DNA from: Hymenolepis diminuta
Lineage: Eukaryota > Platyhelminthes > Cestoda > Cyclophyllidea > Hymenolepididae
DNA length: 64,000 bases
NCBI GenBank assembly: GCA_900708905.1
Contig: CAADRB010000026.1
Span: 767,376-831,375, forward strand
Reading direction: 5' to 3'
Positions 11,255 to 26,200 of this stretch are shown in pieces. Under the pieces are notes generated by a model. It made no database searches and was not told the origin of the DNA. It was given only the letters and a program-made list of their open reading frames with translations. The position numbers were made by a program, and so were the translations under genes. Numbering within the stretch: position 1 is the stretch's first letter; every line of letters begins with the position of its first letter.

Positions 11255-14200
11255 ATGACTGATTGTATTCGGGAAGAATTAATTAATGGTAAAGATGAAT
11301 GCTTCAACAAGGTGGTACAATATTTGGATGAAAAAAGTGATGAGTATTACAGGAGGCTCTGTGAGGTTTTCGGATCAACAGAATATTTCGAACAGTTCAA
11401 ACAGTGTTACGAAAATTCTGTGTCTCCAGACGTTGACAATCAGGCCCTCAGTCCTCGTAAGTTTATTCAACACTCGCCCTTTTAATGAGTTTATATTCTT
11501 TATTGTTGAACACGTGGTATTTCAAAATTATATTTTATTTTTCTAATATCATTTTTTGCTTCCCAGTACATGAGCATCTATGTGCTATTCTGGAGTGGCG
11601 TTCCCTTCTTGCCACCGAAGTAGAGGCTTTACAGGCAATGAAGACTGAGATTGAGGATTATCCTAAGGACTTTGAAATTCAGATTCGACTTAGTGAATCT
11701 CTCCATGAACAGAATCGCCTTCGAAGAGAACTTGAAACTCTAAAGGAGCAAGGTATTGTTGAATTTATCTTTATCCTCAATGTCTTTGTCTAGCTGAACG
11801 ACTGCAAATGGAGAACAATGCTTACAATGCCATAGTTGACGAAGTAAAAAAGGATTGTAATGAGAAGGTTGCTGAGGCGAATGAGCGTGCAAAGAAAGCA
11901 GAAAAAGCATTTATTGATCTTACACGACATCGATCCGTTAATCAAGCATCAGAATCTTCCACCTTGGTCAGCAAGCCTCCTAATGCTGCTCTTCAAAAGC
12001 GGACTTCAGAGACTATGCTCAATGCCATGTCCCCTTTCTCCTTCAAGTCATCCATGGATAAAGTTCAAGTAAGTTCTTGATTTTTGTAAATGTTTTCTCA
12101 ATGGTTTAACAGAGAAGATAATTAAGCATATCTCTTAACGGTCCTTTTCACTTTATTCAAGTTGCCAAATATTAAGCTCTTATCATCATTCAAGGTAGGG
12201 GTAGCTATTCTCTTGTTGAAAACCTCTCATGAAATTTTATAAATCCGGTAGGATATGTTTCCCTTTCATTTAACGCATCTAAGATGGTTTAAGCTAGTTC
12301 CAATTAGTAATTAAATATGTAAGGAAAAAAAGTTTTTATTTATATTGAAATCTCAGAATGTGGGAAGATTTAATTGAGAAGTGACGTTTATAGTGATTTA
12401 TCAGTTCACTCCTTTTGATAATTTGAATGTTTATCCCTTGGAAATGAGTTCGTATGACCATAGGATCAAACATAGGGGCGTCTCGCGGTTATGTTAAATA
12501 TTTCCCTCTCAAGTTATTTCAGAAACGACCAAATTTAAAGCACTTTTTAACCTAGTTTTTTAAATTCATTTAGTTGTAAACTTTCGTTGAGAGGAAAAAT
12601 TTTCTTAGCATTTATATTGGCGTTTAATAGAATACTTTCTTAATCGCTCTGTTGATCATTGTTACTTTTTTAACAAAATCATTTTCCTTGAAATTAGGAC
12701 CCGTTTTATTCGGTCAGATGGCACTTCTTATTGGGGTTATGATATTTTTGGGGCTGGTCTAAGAAATTCTTATTTCCTCTCCGTATTTAGACCGATTGTT
12801 GTAGTTAGAGTGAAGGGAACATCTTGAAAGCATATATGGCCAGTGCGCCGACTATCATTGTCATTAATATTTGTGGATGTCACATCCTGATAGCAGTGGC
12901 TAAATAGATAGTTTTATTTTTTTATTTACTTCAGTATAATATATCTTTGAACAAACTTATTGAAATGAGTTTGCTAAATCACCTACCACTAGGCTTTCTG
13001 GCTTTAATTCACTCTCATGAGAAATGTGTAACATCAATGTTTTTCATCGTTCATTGTCAACAACATATTGCAATGTCTTTCACATAAAATATACTTTAAA
13101 TACACATTAATACTAAGCAGTATGTCCCGTTCAGTAAGTGTTTGATGACGATATGGAGTTCGTTTCTGTGGTGATATGATCAAACATATTGCTTGATTCT
13201 CGTGTTTTGTTTTTCTCCTTTCCCATAAGCTTAAATAAGCACGAGTGCTAAACAGTTTGTTCTATTCAGTAATAGTTCCCTAAGAATTAACGTTAGATTA
13301 AACGTCTTAATAGATTCCCGTGTTTTGACAAATCGCTTATTCACATGATTTATCATCAAAGTATAAGTGGCCACAGCATTGAATTAGGCATCATTCCTAT
13401 TTTCCCGTTTGACTTTGCCGTCACGCCCATAAAACTATGACTTGGTTGGTGACATATTTTTCCAATGGATGCTCACTTGTGAGAAATGAACTCATCTTAG
13501 TCCGAAAAGAAATGGTTTAAAACTGGACTTTCTAATTTTAGACAGAGAGGGTTACATTTAACTGTGTTTATTCTCAAAGTTAAAGGCCATAGTTCGAAGT
13601 CTATCGGCGGACATTCAGTATGCGAAATGACTAAATACATTGGTTGACTGACTAATGAAAATGGTAGGATTCGAAGTACTCATCAGACAGACCTCATGAT
13701 GCCAAGGCAAAGGCTCCTTAAATAGACTTGGTAGTTATACTAGGCATACGGGTAGATGCATAGCTTTAATATCCTAAAAGGGAGAAGAGGACTGTTCGTT
13801 AAATTATGGTGTCTGTTATAAAAATCTTATTATTGAATCCACATTAGAAAACATAGGTTAACATTTGATTTTTAGTGGTTATGACTGTCCTTAGGCTCTC
13901 TTCAGATTTTTTGATTGGTCTTCTCTTTTCAAAATATCCCATAATAGATTAAATGTACTTGCCCTAAATCTGCCAGAGATTAAGGATGATATTTTTAATC
14001 AATCTTGTCATTAAGAATATTTGTAATATGCCTTAATAAATAGAATTAGATTCATAGCACATTTGTCGGTTTTATGAAGCGAAGGCATTCATTCTTTTTT
14101 TGTATCCATCCATATGCAAGTTGGATTCCTCCGTTTCGTTGTTAATCTCTTTCTGATCTTTTGGTACATATTCAAGTGAATTAAGAAGTGGTTGAAGCAA

Positions 14201-17200
14201 ATGTGTTGCGTTGACGTAGCATCATTATCATCATCATTATTATGTGGCCGTGCCACACCCAACACGGGGGAGAGAGATACCAAAGCTGACTAAGTTGCCG
14301 ACGCCCAGTTTTTCTTCGCATTGGCTACTTCAATTTTTTATTACCTCATCTGTTAACGATAATACTGCGTGACCAACCGTATAGTTGGCTTCTTTAACCC
14401 CCTTCCCCTTCTCTCTTTAAGTCGTAATAACCTCGGCTGTAACATAATTCAGTGGATTAATTGCTGTTCTTTGCATCATCATGATTAGTCTGGTTAGAGC
14501 TTTGTGGTTAATTTCTTACTCCTTAATATCATTAATATTAATTGGGCTTCTGAAGCGTTCCCCCGCTGTATACGAGTGCTCAAGTCATTGATATCTCAAT
14601 ATAATTAATTTTTTTTTACATCTCAGGAAGCATATTTAAGTTTACAGCATTGTGGTTAAGATTGAATTATTTTGCTACGTCGTATATCTGATTGTTACAG
14701 TATTATTAGTGTTTAGGTTTAGATATCTGTAATGTAGTAATTTCTACGTGTGATTACTCAAGTCGTTATGAATTTGGAATGATATCTCTTTGATATCAGA
14801 ATTTAATTATTTAATTTTGTCGGTACTAAGTGACCCACCCGTGTTTCTCTGTTGACCTCTGTGTATGATTTTTTAAGTCGTAATAACTTTGGGATGAGTA
14901 ACAAAATTGCAAATATTGATATGTTGGTAGGTCTAGTTGTGGTCGTGGTGTCGTTATATTTAAATTTCTGTAATGTCTTCTCCCTCTTATACTTTGATTT
15001 ACTTTGGAATTATATTTAACGGCTTGTGGTATTATACCAAAAGTTGTTCTAGTTGTGCGTGAAGCGTTGCGGCGAAAATTTAATTATTATTGATACTGGA
15101 TGACACATGCATATGATTGTTCAAGTTGTAATAACTTTGGGGTGTTACGACTTTACGGTTTAATTTGTATATTAGTGAGTCTTGCTGTGATTAAATATTC
15201 GCGGTTGAAATTGAGTTAGTAAACAACCCTTGATGGTTTCTAATATAGTTTATGTTCAAACTGACGTGATTAGATCAGACTGCGGTCTTATTCCGTTAGA
15301 TAAATATATTGTATGGTCTGTGGTAGAGGTATGTTTTGTTGATTAAAGCAGTTTGGGAGATTTATAAAAAGGTGAAGACCCATAATTTCTCTAAATTAAT
15401 TTCTTTTCTGTTTTATTCCATTATTGTAATTAATTTGCTACTGAAAAATTCGAAAAAATTAATATTTTCCGTTTTTCGGATATTCTTTAACTTTCCGGCC
15501 AGTCAATTTTTGGTTGTTTATATTTTCTGTCTTTCATTCAAAAACCTGGTGGTTTTGCAATTTCTCAGGTTTTTGTATGAGACGACTAAATGATGTAAAG
15601 ATCCTGCAAATGGGATGGCCGAATATATTTGGAGGTAATTGTTTATAAAAGTATATTGGTAATCCGAAGATGAGGTAGGCTCCACTACTCAATCTTTTTT
15701 TTATCTCAACATTTTCCTACAATTTCAAACGTGTTAGAAATGATATCTGAAATGTGTGAATTTAGAGGAATACTTTTTTAGGAAAAGGCATCCGTTGCAA
15801 TCATCAAAATTGGGCTCGGACTGGTTTGATGTCTTCAAGTATATTAGGCGAAGTGTTAAAATGGTGCCAGCTGGTATTTTTGGTGGAAAACATTAACTAA
15901 CCCTTTTTTTTGGCCAAATTAATCTAATTAGACTAACTAATTAATTAGACTAACAAATTAATCAGTTACGAGATTGGCAGTAAAGTAATAGTGAGAGCTG
16001 GGTTATTCAGTATGGTACCGATTATTGCAATCTGATTTTAGTGGGTTTATCTGATTCCTTGTGTCTAATGTAACCTTATTGACTCCCGGGGAAAGCGTCT
16101 TTCCTCCACTCATCTTAGGCCAGACTGTTTCGTTCACTGAATGTGCATCGATGTACTCTGATTTCATGTTAACCACTGTGTCACCTTACTTTATTTGATG
16201 AGGTCATGGCGATATGAGGACTTAAATATTAAAAATAGTCTTCCTAGCGAAATGGATCATTTTATCAACTACGAGTAAATCACTTTTTTGGGAATCGGGG
16301 CTCAATTCACCTTATAAACAGGCTCTTCTGAAAAATATTGTACCCGCATTTAGCGTCTGAATAGGTGTTTAGTCTAGTTTGACACGTCCTCAATCTTTCT
16401 AAACTTTATTTTTGCCAACTGACGAATGAGCGTTTTTGATCAGTCACCAAATTTCCGACTTAAATTAATTTACACACTGAGAAGTAGCCAGCGCGTTATT
16501 GGTTTTAATTTTTTAGCTATTCATGTGTTCATTAGTATCCATGAGTGAAGTCAAATTGCATCACTATATCATGAGAAGTGATTAATTTTTAAACTTTATG
16601 TTGCCCCTTCTCACACTTTTCCAGTATTCCTACTAGTAATTTTTATTCGCTTGAGGAAGTTCGACAAAACGCTTCCTTTTTAATATCAGATTTCCCTTCA
16701 TGAAGTGCTTATATTTGCAAAAAAAAGGTTTTTGCTACAAAATCATACGATTCATTTTTAAGAAAATGTCTATTCTGGGACTCCATATATTATTTTTGAA
16801 TGAAGAATAGAAAGCAATCGTAATTGCTTGTAAAATTCGATCAAGAATTTACAAAACTATATGCCTCTTTGATGGATTAAATGGATTACTACCTATCAAA
16901 TTTAGTCGATGGCGTATTTTAGAAGTTGTATGCTTCTTTTGTTTGTCTGGTCATTGAAAGTTCGTAGAAAGGGGAGAAGCGGAAAGCTCAAAATTTGAAA
17001 TTCATGTTTGATACTACAGGAAAGTTTCCTTCGTGTTTAGAAAGCATCTCATTTTTTGTATATAGTGGATTTTCCTTGTTATTGGTCTTCCCTACTCTAG
17101 ACGGTGGGAAAAATTTGAGCTCAGTTTTTGTTTCGCTTCTGGGAAATCTTATTCGATGGTGACTGCAAAGAATGAGAGTGAGAAATCTGATTTATACTTA

Positions 17201-20200
17201 ATCATTCAAATGACTTACGACTAATTGTGGTATTTACCTTCATTAGAAGTTTAAAGGATTTACGTTTTTCATCGTCTGTTTTTTAAGAAGGCGAGATTTC
17301 AGTACATATTTTTTTTCACAAAGTTAATTTTTAGCTAATGCCTAGAATCATGTCTGTTTTTTTCCCCTATAAGTGTTAGTTCAAATAGACTTAAAGGAAT
17401 TTAATAACGCCATTGTTATTTAATTTCATAAATCAGAGATCTTTTTTATATCTGCCTCCTATTTAATCGTTTTGGAACATACACTAAGTATTAAAAATAA
17501 ACATTTAAGGAATATGGTTTTTAAAATAACTAGTACATTGCGCGTCAGTGGCACTGTCCAACGTGAACGTCTGGTAAGACCGATACACATCCAGTAATGC
17601 GGATTACCAATTTCACTGGTTAATTTTATTCAACAGATGGGAAAGTAGAATATGAGTTTCGGTTTCACCCGTTTACCTGTCTCTTTTACAAGACAGGTAT
17701 TGTGACGGTTTTGAGAAAGATGTATTTTGAAATTTAATCACTAAATAATTTATTTAATGTGATAAAACTCTATCATTTCAACTTATTTTTTAATACTTTG
17801 CCTCACTCCATCAGAGCAGTTCATCGCGCTTCAAAGCCTACAGTACTCTTACATGGGAGGGTTTTGACTCTTTGGACGAGGATTCCAGCGAGGAAGAGAA
17901 GGCAACCCCAGTCAGCAAACCTATCGTATTTCCCGTCGAACTTGAGCCTGAGGTGGTAGAACCTCCCCCTTCGAAAACGGCCAAATTGGAGGTCATCCCT
18001 TCCATCCCAACGCCCCCAAATAAAGATGAACTACCTAAAACCCCTACGGAAGAGAAACGACCTTCAACTCCCGAGAGTTTTGTCACAGAACTACCGAAAC
18101 TTGATGCTAGTCCTATAAGACCGGCAAGTAAGTTAAGACGCAAACAATACTATATTAGATCCTTCATTTTTAAGCTGATGGTCCGAAGCATTTATCTTTA
18201 CGTATTGAGGCACGTACAATCTACTTTTCCTTCTACATATTACCTTCACTTGATCTGTATTTTTCTGTGCAGTTGTCTTGTGGACCTCAGTTTTTTGACA
18301 TACAATTTGGTATTCGTACACTTTACAAAAAAACCCCACAGGTGCAGTGCCATTTATCGGATATTTCGGACCTTTAGTGTCTGGTATTTCTTAAGTCTGT
18401 GCAATGACTACTGTCGTCTCTGGTCACTCTATTGGGCATTATTTTGAAGCATCTTGTGTAGCTAAGTCATTTCGGTACCAGTTTTCGAAGGAATCAGTAA
18501 TATTTAGTTGATTATTATCTCAACATTCCATTTTCCGAATTAGGATTTTTAGTTGGTATACTTGCATACATGCGTTTCCTACCTCTCGTGTATATATGTA
18601 AACCTGAAGTAAAATGCGGGTAAGCATTTTCGTAATTTATTTCTGGAAATGTTTGGATATTCCTGAAACTGAAACCTACTGAAAGATTTCTCCTTTGAAA
18701 ATATGAGGACTAAATTCCAATGAAATAAAGAAAATTAGAAACATGGGTTTCAGTAGACATTACTGCTGAGAAATTTTATATTTGTAAGTATGAGAGAAAA
18801 TGTCAGATTTTAACAGCCGCCCATCTCCTTTTCCACTTTTTAATCTTTAAACAGGATGGATCTAGTGAAAGTCCCACTTATATCCAAAAATAAAAAAGTA
18901 AAACACTAAAGTATTGAATGACAGTCTAGTGTTTCTATTACAACAGCCAAGCTTTGCAGACTGCTTTTCATGCTAAGTTATAAGTTATATTGCAAATCAC
19001 GTTCTGAGTGGAGATTTTTTCTTTTTAATGATGACTACAAAAAGAGATAGGCAAATGCAATTCATATGGAAATCTGAGTGCTCTCAAGAAGTACACAGAA
19101 CGCTTACTTTCCCGATGTTACAAAGTTCATTAAACATCAATTTCTCCTTGAATATGATCAATTTATAAAATTCTTTACAGTTCTCTAAACCAAGTGCTTA
19201 ACTCTGAATGAATAATTTTAGGTATTGACGTAAAATGGACAGTTACTTAAAACATCAAAAATATATTGTGTTATTTTTCTAGAATAAAGTGGCTAGCCAA
19301 ATCCATCCATTCTGAGTTGGGAAAAGCTCTCCTGAAATCGCTCTGAGATGTTAGCATTCAGTTACTTCCCTATGGGCCCATATCATAAATCAATGGGGTT
19401 TGGTTATTGCATTTATTTGGCACTGCCATTCATTTTAATGGACTATTATTCGCTCTGAGTTGACAAGAACATTGATCTGAAGTCGCAAATTTCCCATCAG
19501 GTATGCACGGCACTTTCTAAAGTACGCAGGTACAGCGTTCTACTCATTATGCGTACAACTATAAAAAGAATCACATTTTTGTAGTGTAATATTGATACTA
19601 AAGAGAGCCGGAATGAATAGTGTAGATTGCATCTTATGTTGTAACTTGTAATTTATAGTTCATCTACGTAGGTAGTTTGCGTGGTTCTTCACCAACCACG
19701 TATGTATTTTATATAATCTATCTTGTACACCGGTGAGAGCTACGTCAGAAGTGTACATAAAGAGGTTGAAATGAGCAATAGAATACTAGTCACCTAATCA
19801 AGGTACTTTTAGAATACCTTCTCCCTATCCAGGGGGTGGTGAGAAATACTTTCATTCTATTGATTATAAGATTGTCTTTCAAATGACAGTCTTCCTTTAT
19901 TACAGAATCCCCAGGACCAGAAGACACCATAGATGAGACGGATAAAAATATCCGAACTTCCCTGAGCAGTACTCCTCGAAAATCCCTACCTGTGACACCG
20001 CATCAAGCTGAAGAAGTTTCGACCCTAGAGCCTTCAACTCCAGCTGTGCCATCCTCCAATCCTTCTCATTCACTAATGGTTGCCAATTCTCATATCAATT
20101 CGCAGAATTCCATCGCTGAAGTCTTTGCAGATAGTGCGGGCAGTGACGTGGTGGACAAGGCTGCCTATCTCCAGCTCTATGACAAATATCTTGATCTTCA

Positions 20201-23200
20201 GTCAGAGTTGGAGAAGGTTAACAGCCGACGGGAACAGTCGGTGGCAAACAACACTGATGCTTTGTCAAGTGGCGTCGTGTAAGTACTTGACCATTTATAA
20301 CTCGTGGTTTGAAATGTGAAAAGGAAAGGATTTTTGAGCTTTTTGGCCATGGAGCTTTCTTGAAACATCGTGATTTGTATTTGGTATCACTGAAAGCATT
20401 ACAGCACCGAGTTAATCGTGGGATTGATTTTTGTATTGATAATTGCGTTAGTATTAAATAAGTCTTCCTAAGTAGTTCCACGCAGCCTTAGTGTTGGCAC
20501 ATTTCTGATCCCCTATATTCATTCATTGATCCGTGGAAATTAATGTTGAGTGTTTATAAGTAATTAGCAATTCGTAAAAGGTAATTGATATATTTTCATC
20601 GTTACTGCTTGAATCATGCCTTACGCCCTTAATTGGATTGCCAGAAATTCCAATTTCTAAAGGCATATTTTTGTAATTAGCTTTGTGCTTCCCGTATTTT
20701 TATCTGGCGGCACACAAATGCCATAGCCTATTTGCATATTCACACTTTCGTTTTCTAGCAGAAAACGGAAAGCCGAAAAACCATAGCTCAAATTCACATC
20801 GGTGGGAGTTTGATTAATTTGGGTTCTATGCGGGGAAAAATTGACCACTTTTTAACTATCTTTGCTAATCATATAACCTATTATAGAAATCGATCAAATC
20901 GCGTTATCCTAACCTGTTTCTCAGGGTGGACAAGAGAGAGAAGATAGATTAAACTAGATAGGACTGGTCTAGTAATCATATAAGACTAGACTAGATTTAT
21001 TGATGTAATTAAGAATCCGTTTGTACATTAAGGAATGGGTTTGTCAGATCGCCATTGCTCGGAGAAGACTGGATCAGTCATTGTACTTCAATGTTCGAAT
21101 GTGATAGAATATGATTGGTCAGACTGCGGACCAAACAATGAATGATGTTTGAATTCGTTATGCCGCGACCTGTCACAGTTATGGCATGGAATCGATGCTG
21201 CATTTCCTTTGCACAGCAAGGCGTTGTTTCGCCTTCCTATCATTTACAATTTGTCTACCAAATTAGTAGTTCCGGATTCAATACTCATCGGTGCACATCT
21301 AGTAAACGTCATGGCTAATAGTACTAATTAATAATACATGGAAGATAGGTGACAGGAAATGAGCTGCTCATCGGAGGGACTCTAAGATGTTTTTCCTCTG
21401 TCAGAAAGCACTTTCCTTCAAACGATTTGAGATTTGTAAATGATAATATCACTATCGAGTTAGCTTATTTATTAACTTCTAATTATAAATGCTTTTTGCT
21501 CAGTTTAAATTCAGAGCTTATCATAGAACTTTCCTCAGCGTGAACTATTCATTAGAAACACTGTGGCAATTAATAAGAATGCCATTCCGAAAAGTTACCC
21601 GATTGTATCACTTTAGTTACCTTATATATCTTACCCTTAACCTCAGATTGCCTTGAACTCTATATGTTGGAGCAGTTGAACAGACCCAATAGTTTGGATC
21701 GATGAGTAAGTACGCCATTTTGCCACCGCTTGATGAGTTGACTACGTAGTTGACCTCAGCCGTCTTTCACGTGTTTCGCTGCTGCTGTTGCTCATTTTCG
21801 ACTATATGCGTGTCCTCAATTTACATGGAGTTTTGTCTTTTCCTTTCACTTGTGCGTTTTCAGGTGATGACGCAATCTAATATTGCATGTATGTTATGCT
21901 CCACTGACTTGGAAAAATGACTTCTGCTGTCTGATTAGCTGATCGTAGGAACAGTGACGAAACTGGTTTGTGAGAAATCAAGTTGGTTTGATGCCGACCT
22001 TAGGTTTAAAGTTGAAGATGAGGATGATAGTATAGTGCAAATCTGATCAAGCTTTCAGATGTAACTACCGTTGACCAACTGATTCTGGAGCTTATAAGAA
22101 GCAAGGTTCTCCGGATTTCCTGACTCACTTCCGTTACCCATACTTCCTCTTCACATTAAATGTTTGAATACTTCTTAATACAACGCTTTTAAACTATATT
22201 TCACTGTCATAGAAAATAAATGAGCTTAAGAGCTATTTATAGTTCTGACCATCAAGAGTGAAGTTATCCATTGCGTGTGCAACTGCTCGTTTTCTCGGAT
22301 AAGATTTTGCAACTTTGCTTCCCATCGTTTTATTTTGTATCTGTGTAAATAAATGGCATTACGAAATTGAATTTGGTTCAAGCGACTGATTTATTCCACT
22401 CAGTTTACTAAGATTCGAATTTTTATGCATAGTAAACCATTAATGAGTCTTTGTCTCCAACAAGAAGCTACAAATTCAAATTAAGGCTGTTCTAATTTTC
22501 TAAGTTAAGTTCCTCTGTCAAGTGAAGCATATAAATGAGTTTACTTCTTTTCTCATCATCTTAGTGCAATTCATTAGGGAGACAGGAGCTTCCAACACAG
22601 AGTTCTGTCACAATTAACCCCACTGCTAATGGTATTAATATAATTAACTCTTTCCCCATAAAATCTGAACATTGCGTCTGATTATTATTTTCTATGGCAA
22701 CGTAACTTGACAGTGTTGATCAAGAGGGGAATAAATGAAGAAATGAAGACTTGTTTTTATCCCATCAAGTGGAATTCCTGTTGGAGATTGTTTTTCCATG
22801 ATTGATATATTTTGTTTTTAAGAACTTCCTTAAATATCTACATGGTTAATCTTCTGTGTATTTCATGGACCAATTTTATTTGTACTTACAGCGGTTCAAA
22901 AACAAATACTACTTAAAAGACTGGATGATGTTAGCATTTATCTCCATTTTTTTTGCATTTTCAAGGGCAGCATTTGCCTAGCACTTGTAAAACCGTTCAA
23001 ACGTGCAGTAACTTCATCTGTGAAATTAACCCATTCATTCAAAGCTGGAGTTAATAGTCTAAGATTAATGGCTTTCTTTTCCTGCTTTGTAGACCAGGCA
23101 ATGAATTAGGACTAACCACTCAGTTGAACGACCTTCGTGACCAGGTATGTATCTTGTAATTAGTTAAATTATTATAACATATATTCAATATTCTATTCCT

Positions 23201-26200
23201 GTCTATTGGTGACGTAGCCCATAAACTGTCCATTATTAACCGCATCGGTTATTGCTGGCCAAAAGTGAGGTGGCGGGGAGTTCTAAAAATGCTCTTTCAC
23301 GAAGAGTGTTGGAAAACCGGGTTGAGACTTATTTTATCCCAGTGGAATAGGAGGAAGGAATTTTTCTAGGACTAATTTTTTAGAAAAAAATTCGTTTTTG
23401 GTTCATTAAATTTATTACGTTTCTCCAATTTCCGCATTGACTACCTTTCGCGTTAATTTGCTGCTTACGCAAAAACGGTTTTATCCTCTTCCTGACTGTG
23501 CACAAATTCATGTGCAGAAAGAGTTAAGGCCCCTTTTATGCGCAATTTGTCGGTAGTCAAGACAACCAACCAGATTAAAAGCAACTGCCGGATATTTTGA
23601 TTTTGATATTCACCAATTCGGCTCTTAAAGTCATGTGCATTTGATTTTATTCAACAAGAAGGCATTAAAACGCATGTTCTTTTGACTCTGAACTAAAATG
23701 GTTATTTTTTAATAAGAGGTATTACTCGTTATCTTTGTTGCCTCCTGTGGTTGAGGAACTCTAATTTGAGTATCCTTTGTAGGCAAGCATTACTCCATAT
23801 CGGTAGTAATTTTTATTCACTTGATTCTCAAAAAAGTTCTTTTCAAATCCACGGCCCCGGATAAGTTGAGCAGTTTTCTGATCATCACACTATTTGCAAA
23901 ATGAGCTGATATTTTAGCACCTTTTGTCTGAAAATTTCAGCAAAAACGTTTTAGAATAAACGGATGCATAATTTTTTAATTTGGTAAGGGGGAGAGTAGA
24001 ATTTGGTATCATTCAGATTTAAATTAAATATTAATTTACTTTTCCGTATAATTTTCGGTTATCGCATTTAGATAAGTCATGAAAGCATTTTGCAACATTT
24101 ATTGAATATTTCCCTGTAGTACTTTTTTTGGTAGTATTTTAATCTGATCTTATTTCGCCTAAGATTGATAGTAACGTTCAGAAGGGCCTTTAACTCGCTT
24201 CTAGAGAGATTCGAGATCACAAGATCGGTGTTTGTTGGTGCACCCCCAGTAAGTATGATTGGTTGACCACAATAGGAGAGTTGCGGTCAAATGAAAATTT
24301 TTTATAAGAACAGCTCTAGGAACCCTTCTCTAATGTGCTTATGAAGTTTCTTATTTGCCAATGGAAACAATATATTGACGCTTCTCTAAGCTCAGTTTAA
24401 CAGCCATGCTCAGATATTTATAAGTAGCATAATCCTGATTACCTACTTTCCCATCAGGTCTGCGATATCGAAGGTCACCAAGCGGATTTGGCATCATCTG
24501 CTCGAATATCCGGTGGAAACATCTTTTCTACCATTCCCAACACTCCCAAACACTTCACTGATTGGTCAATCTCCCTCGACCAGACCAATGCCTCCAATGC
24601 CGCAATTGACACCTCTGACAATGACATCGAAGGACATGATGGTGCTGTTAAAGCCCTTAGACCTTCATTGGTACGTTTGCTTTTTACTCAATCGAAACGG
24701 ACATCTAAACCATGAATTGTCAATCTATAGTGTAAGATTGTATGGTGATTATGCATGTGATGGCTTATAATGATGGTTATACACTGAGAGTTGTGATTCG
24801 GCAATGTCAAAACCCATTCTTTGTCAAATATTAATTCCTGTTAATGAATGAGATTGATGCCCATCCAGTGATGCAAATGGTAAACCGCACTTGCTAGTGC
24901 AGTTCAAAAAAGGTGGTAGAATGCGAGCCCCTCATCAGAGTGACTTCAGCATGCCTTCCCGATTCCCAAAACACCCCCCTCAATGAGCTTGGGAGTGATA
25001 ATAATTAATAATGTTCTTTTCTCTTATTTCATTTTTCACAGATCTCAATTGAGTATGCTCGATACACATTGCATAGTATGTATCCTGACACATTCAGACG
25101 TGGTGATGTCATCGTCGCCTTTTTTCCATTACTGAATGGTGTTTAAAGGGTGCTAGCGGAGTTTTATTCAAAATTATTGATGTTGTTATAAGGCGTTTCT
25201 TACTTGTCGTAGATGTTATGAATATACTTGGTTATAGCAGTGGGGTTCAAATAACGTCTTGACGCTTTTAAATGGCAAATTTTAAATATTCAGCTAATAA
25301 TACATACTATGGTTTCATTTGGGGGAATAAAGTTGGGCATAGTACCCCATTAAAGAAGATTACCCCAAGACTCTTAACTTGATGCGAAGGACTGTTTTTT
25401 CTTCCATTTATAAGACTTGTATTATGATTGGTCATCCTATCCACTGGGTGAATAGGGACAATGACATTTCATCCCTTGTTAACGTCAAATATCATTCAAA
25501 AGAAAATTTATCACGCCCCATAAAGAGATGTGGAGAAATGTTTGATTATTTACCATTAGAGCATATAATTAAAAGGTGGTTATTTTTGTAAATTGATTTT
25601 AAACCCCCACGCGATTGTTTAAATCACGAATGATGACTTCTGTCACTTTCCTTGTTACTTTTCTTTTTTTGACAATTTTCTAGACTAGTCTAGACTTTTC
25701 TAGACTATAGCTAATCACTTCAATTTTGTTTGAGAATGAATTAATCCCTATTTTCAATAGAATTTTCTGGAAGGTAGGCGTATGGTGCGTATATGACGCT
25801 GAAGATATTTCTTAAGTATATTTCAGTTTTGCCACTTCTCTTTAATTTGCTGTTAATTTGCACTCAAGGATATTTTCATAAATATTGACGTAAATAGTCT
25901 GGATAACTATCGATAATTTTAGGGTCTATCACATAATGATATTTAGAGGTTAGACTTTTGGAACTTTAAATCGTAGTCTTTATTTTGAGTAACGTTTGGG
26001 GGCTACGTACATAGCTCTTAGAAGATTCCAAAAATAACATGATTTAACTGCATCGGGTATTATTATTTATCAATTTCAACTCATAAACAAACGGGACATA
26101 CGCAACTCCCTATGTCTCAAAAGAAATTTACCATATTGTTAGACACTGGGAACCTGGATTCCACAACTTGGCTTTTGATTGGACATCGAATATTTTTAGT

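Larger units (their letters stand above)
12069..17814 (+). other. 5.7-kb intron with repeats
   Basis: Between exon 3 (ends MDKVQ, donor GTAAGT) and exon 4 (acceptor CCATCAG). Holds SINE-like copies near 13590-13745 and 16081-16195, a degenerate direct-repeat tract at 14410-15160, and a small AATTAGACTAAC duplication near 15930. No convincing exon seen in either strand. Confidence 0.6.

Noticed and set aside
11485..11566. N-terminal part of the 102-codon ORF starting at 11485
   Set aside because: It is the intron ending TTCCCAG at 11566; the coiled-coil coding part starts at 11567.
15336..15593. 85-codon Phe-rich ORF
   Set aside because: Composition is that of translated AT-rich intron; no splice partner or family.
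18128..18447. Extension of the exon at 17815 into a 191-codon ORF
   Set aside because: A good GTAAGT donor lies at 18128 and the residues after it become Phe/Tyr/Leu-rich noise; the next exon joins in phase at 19906.
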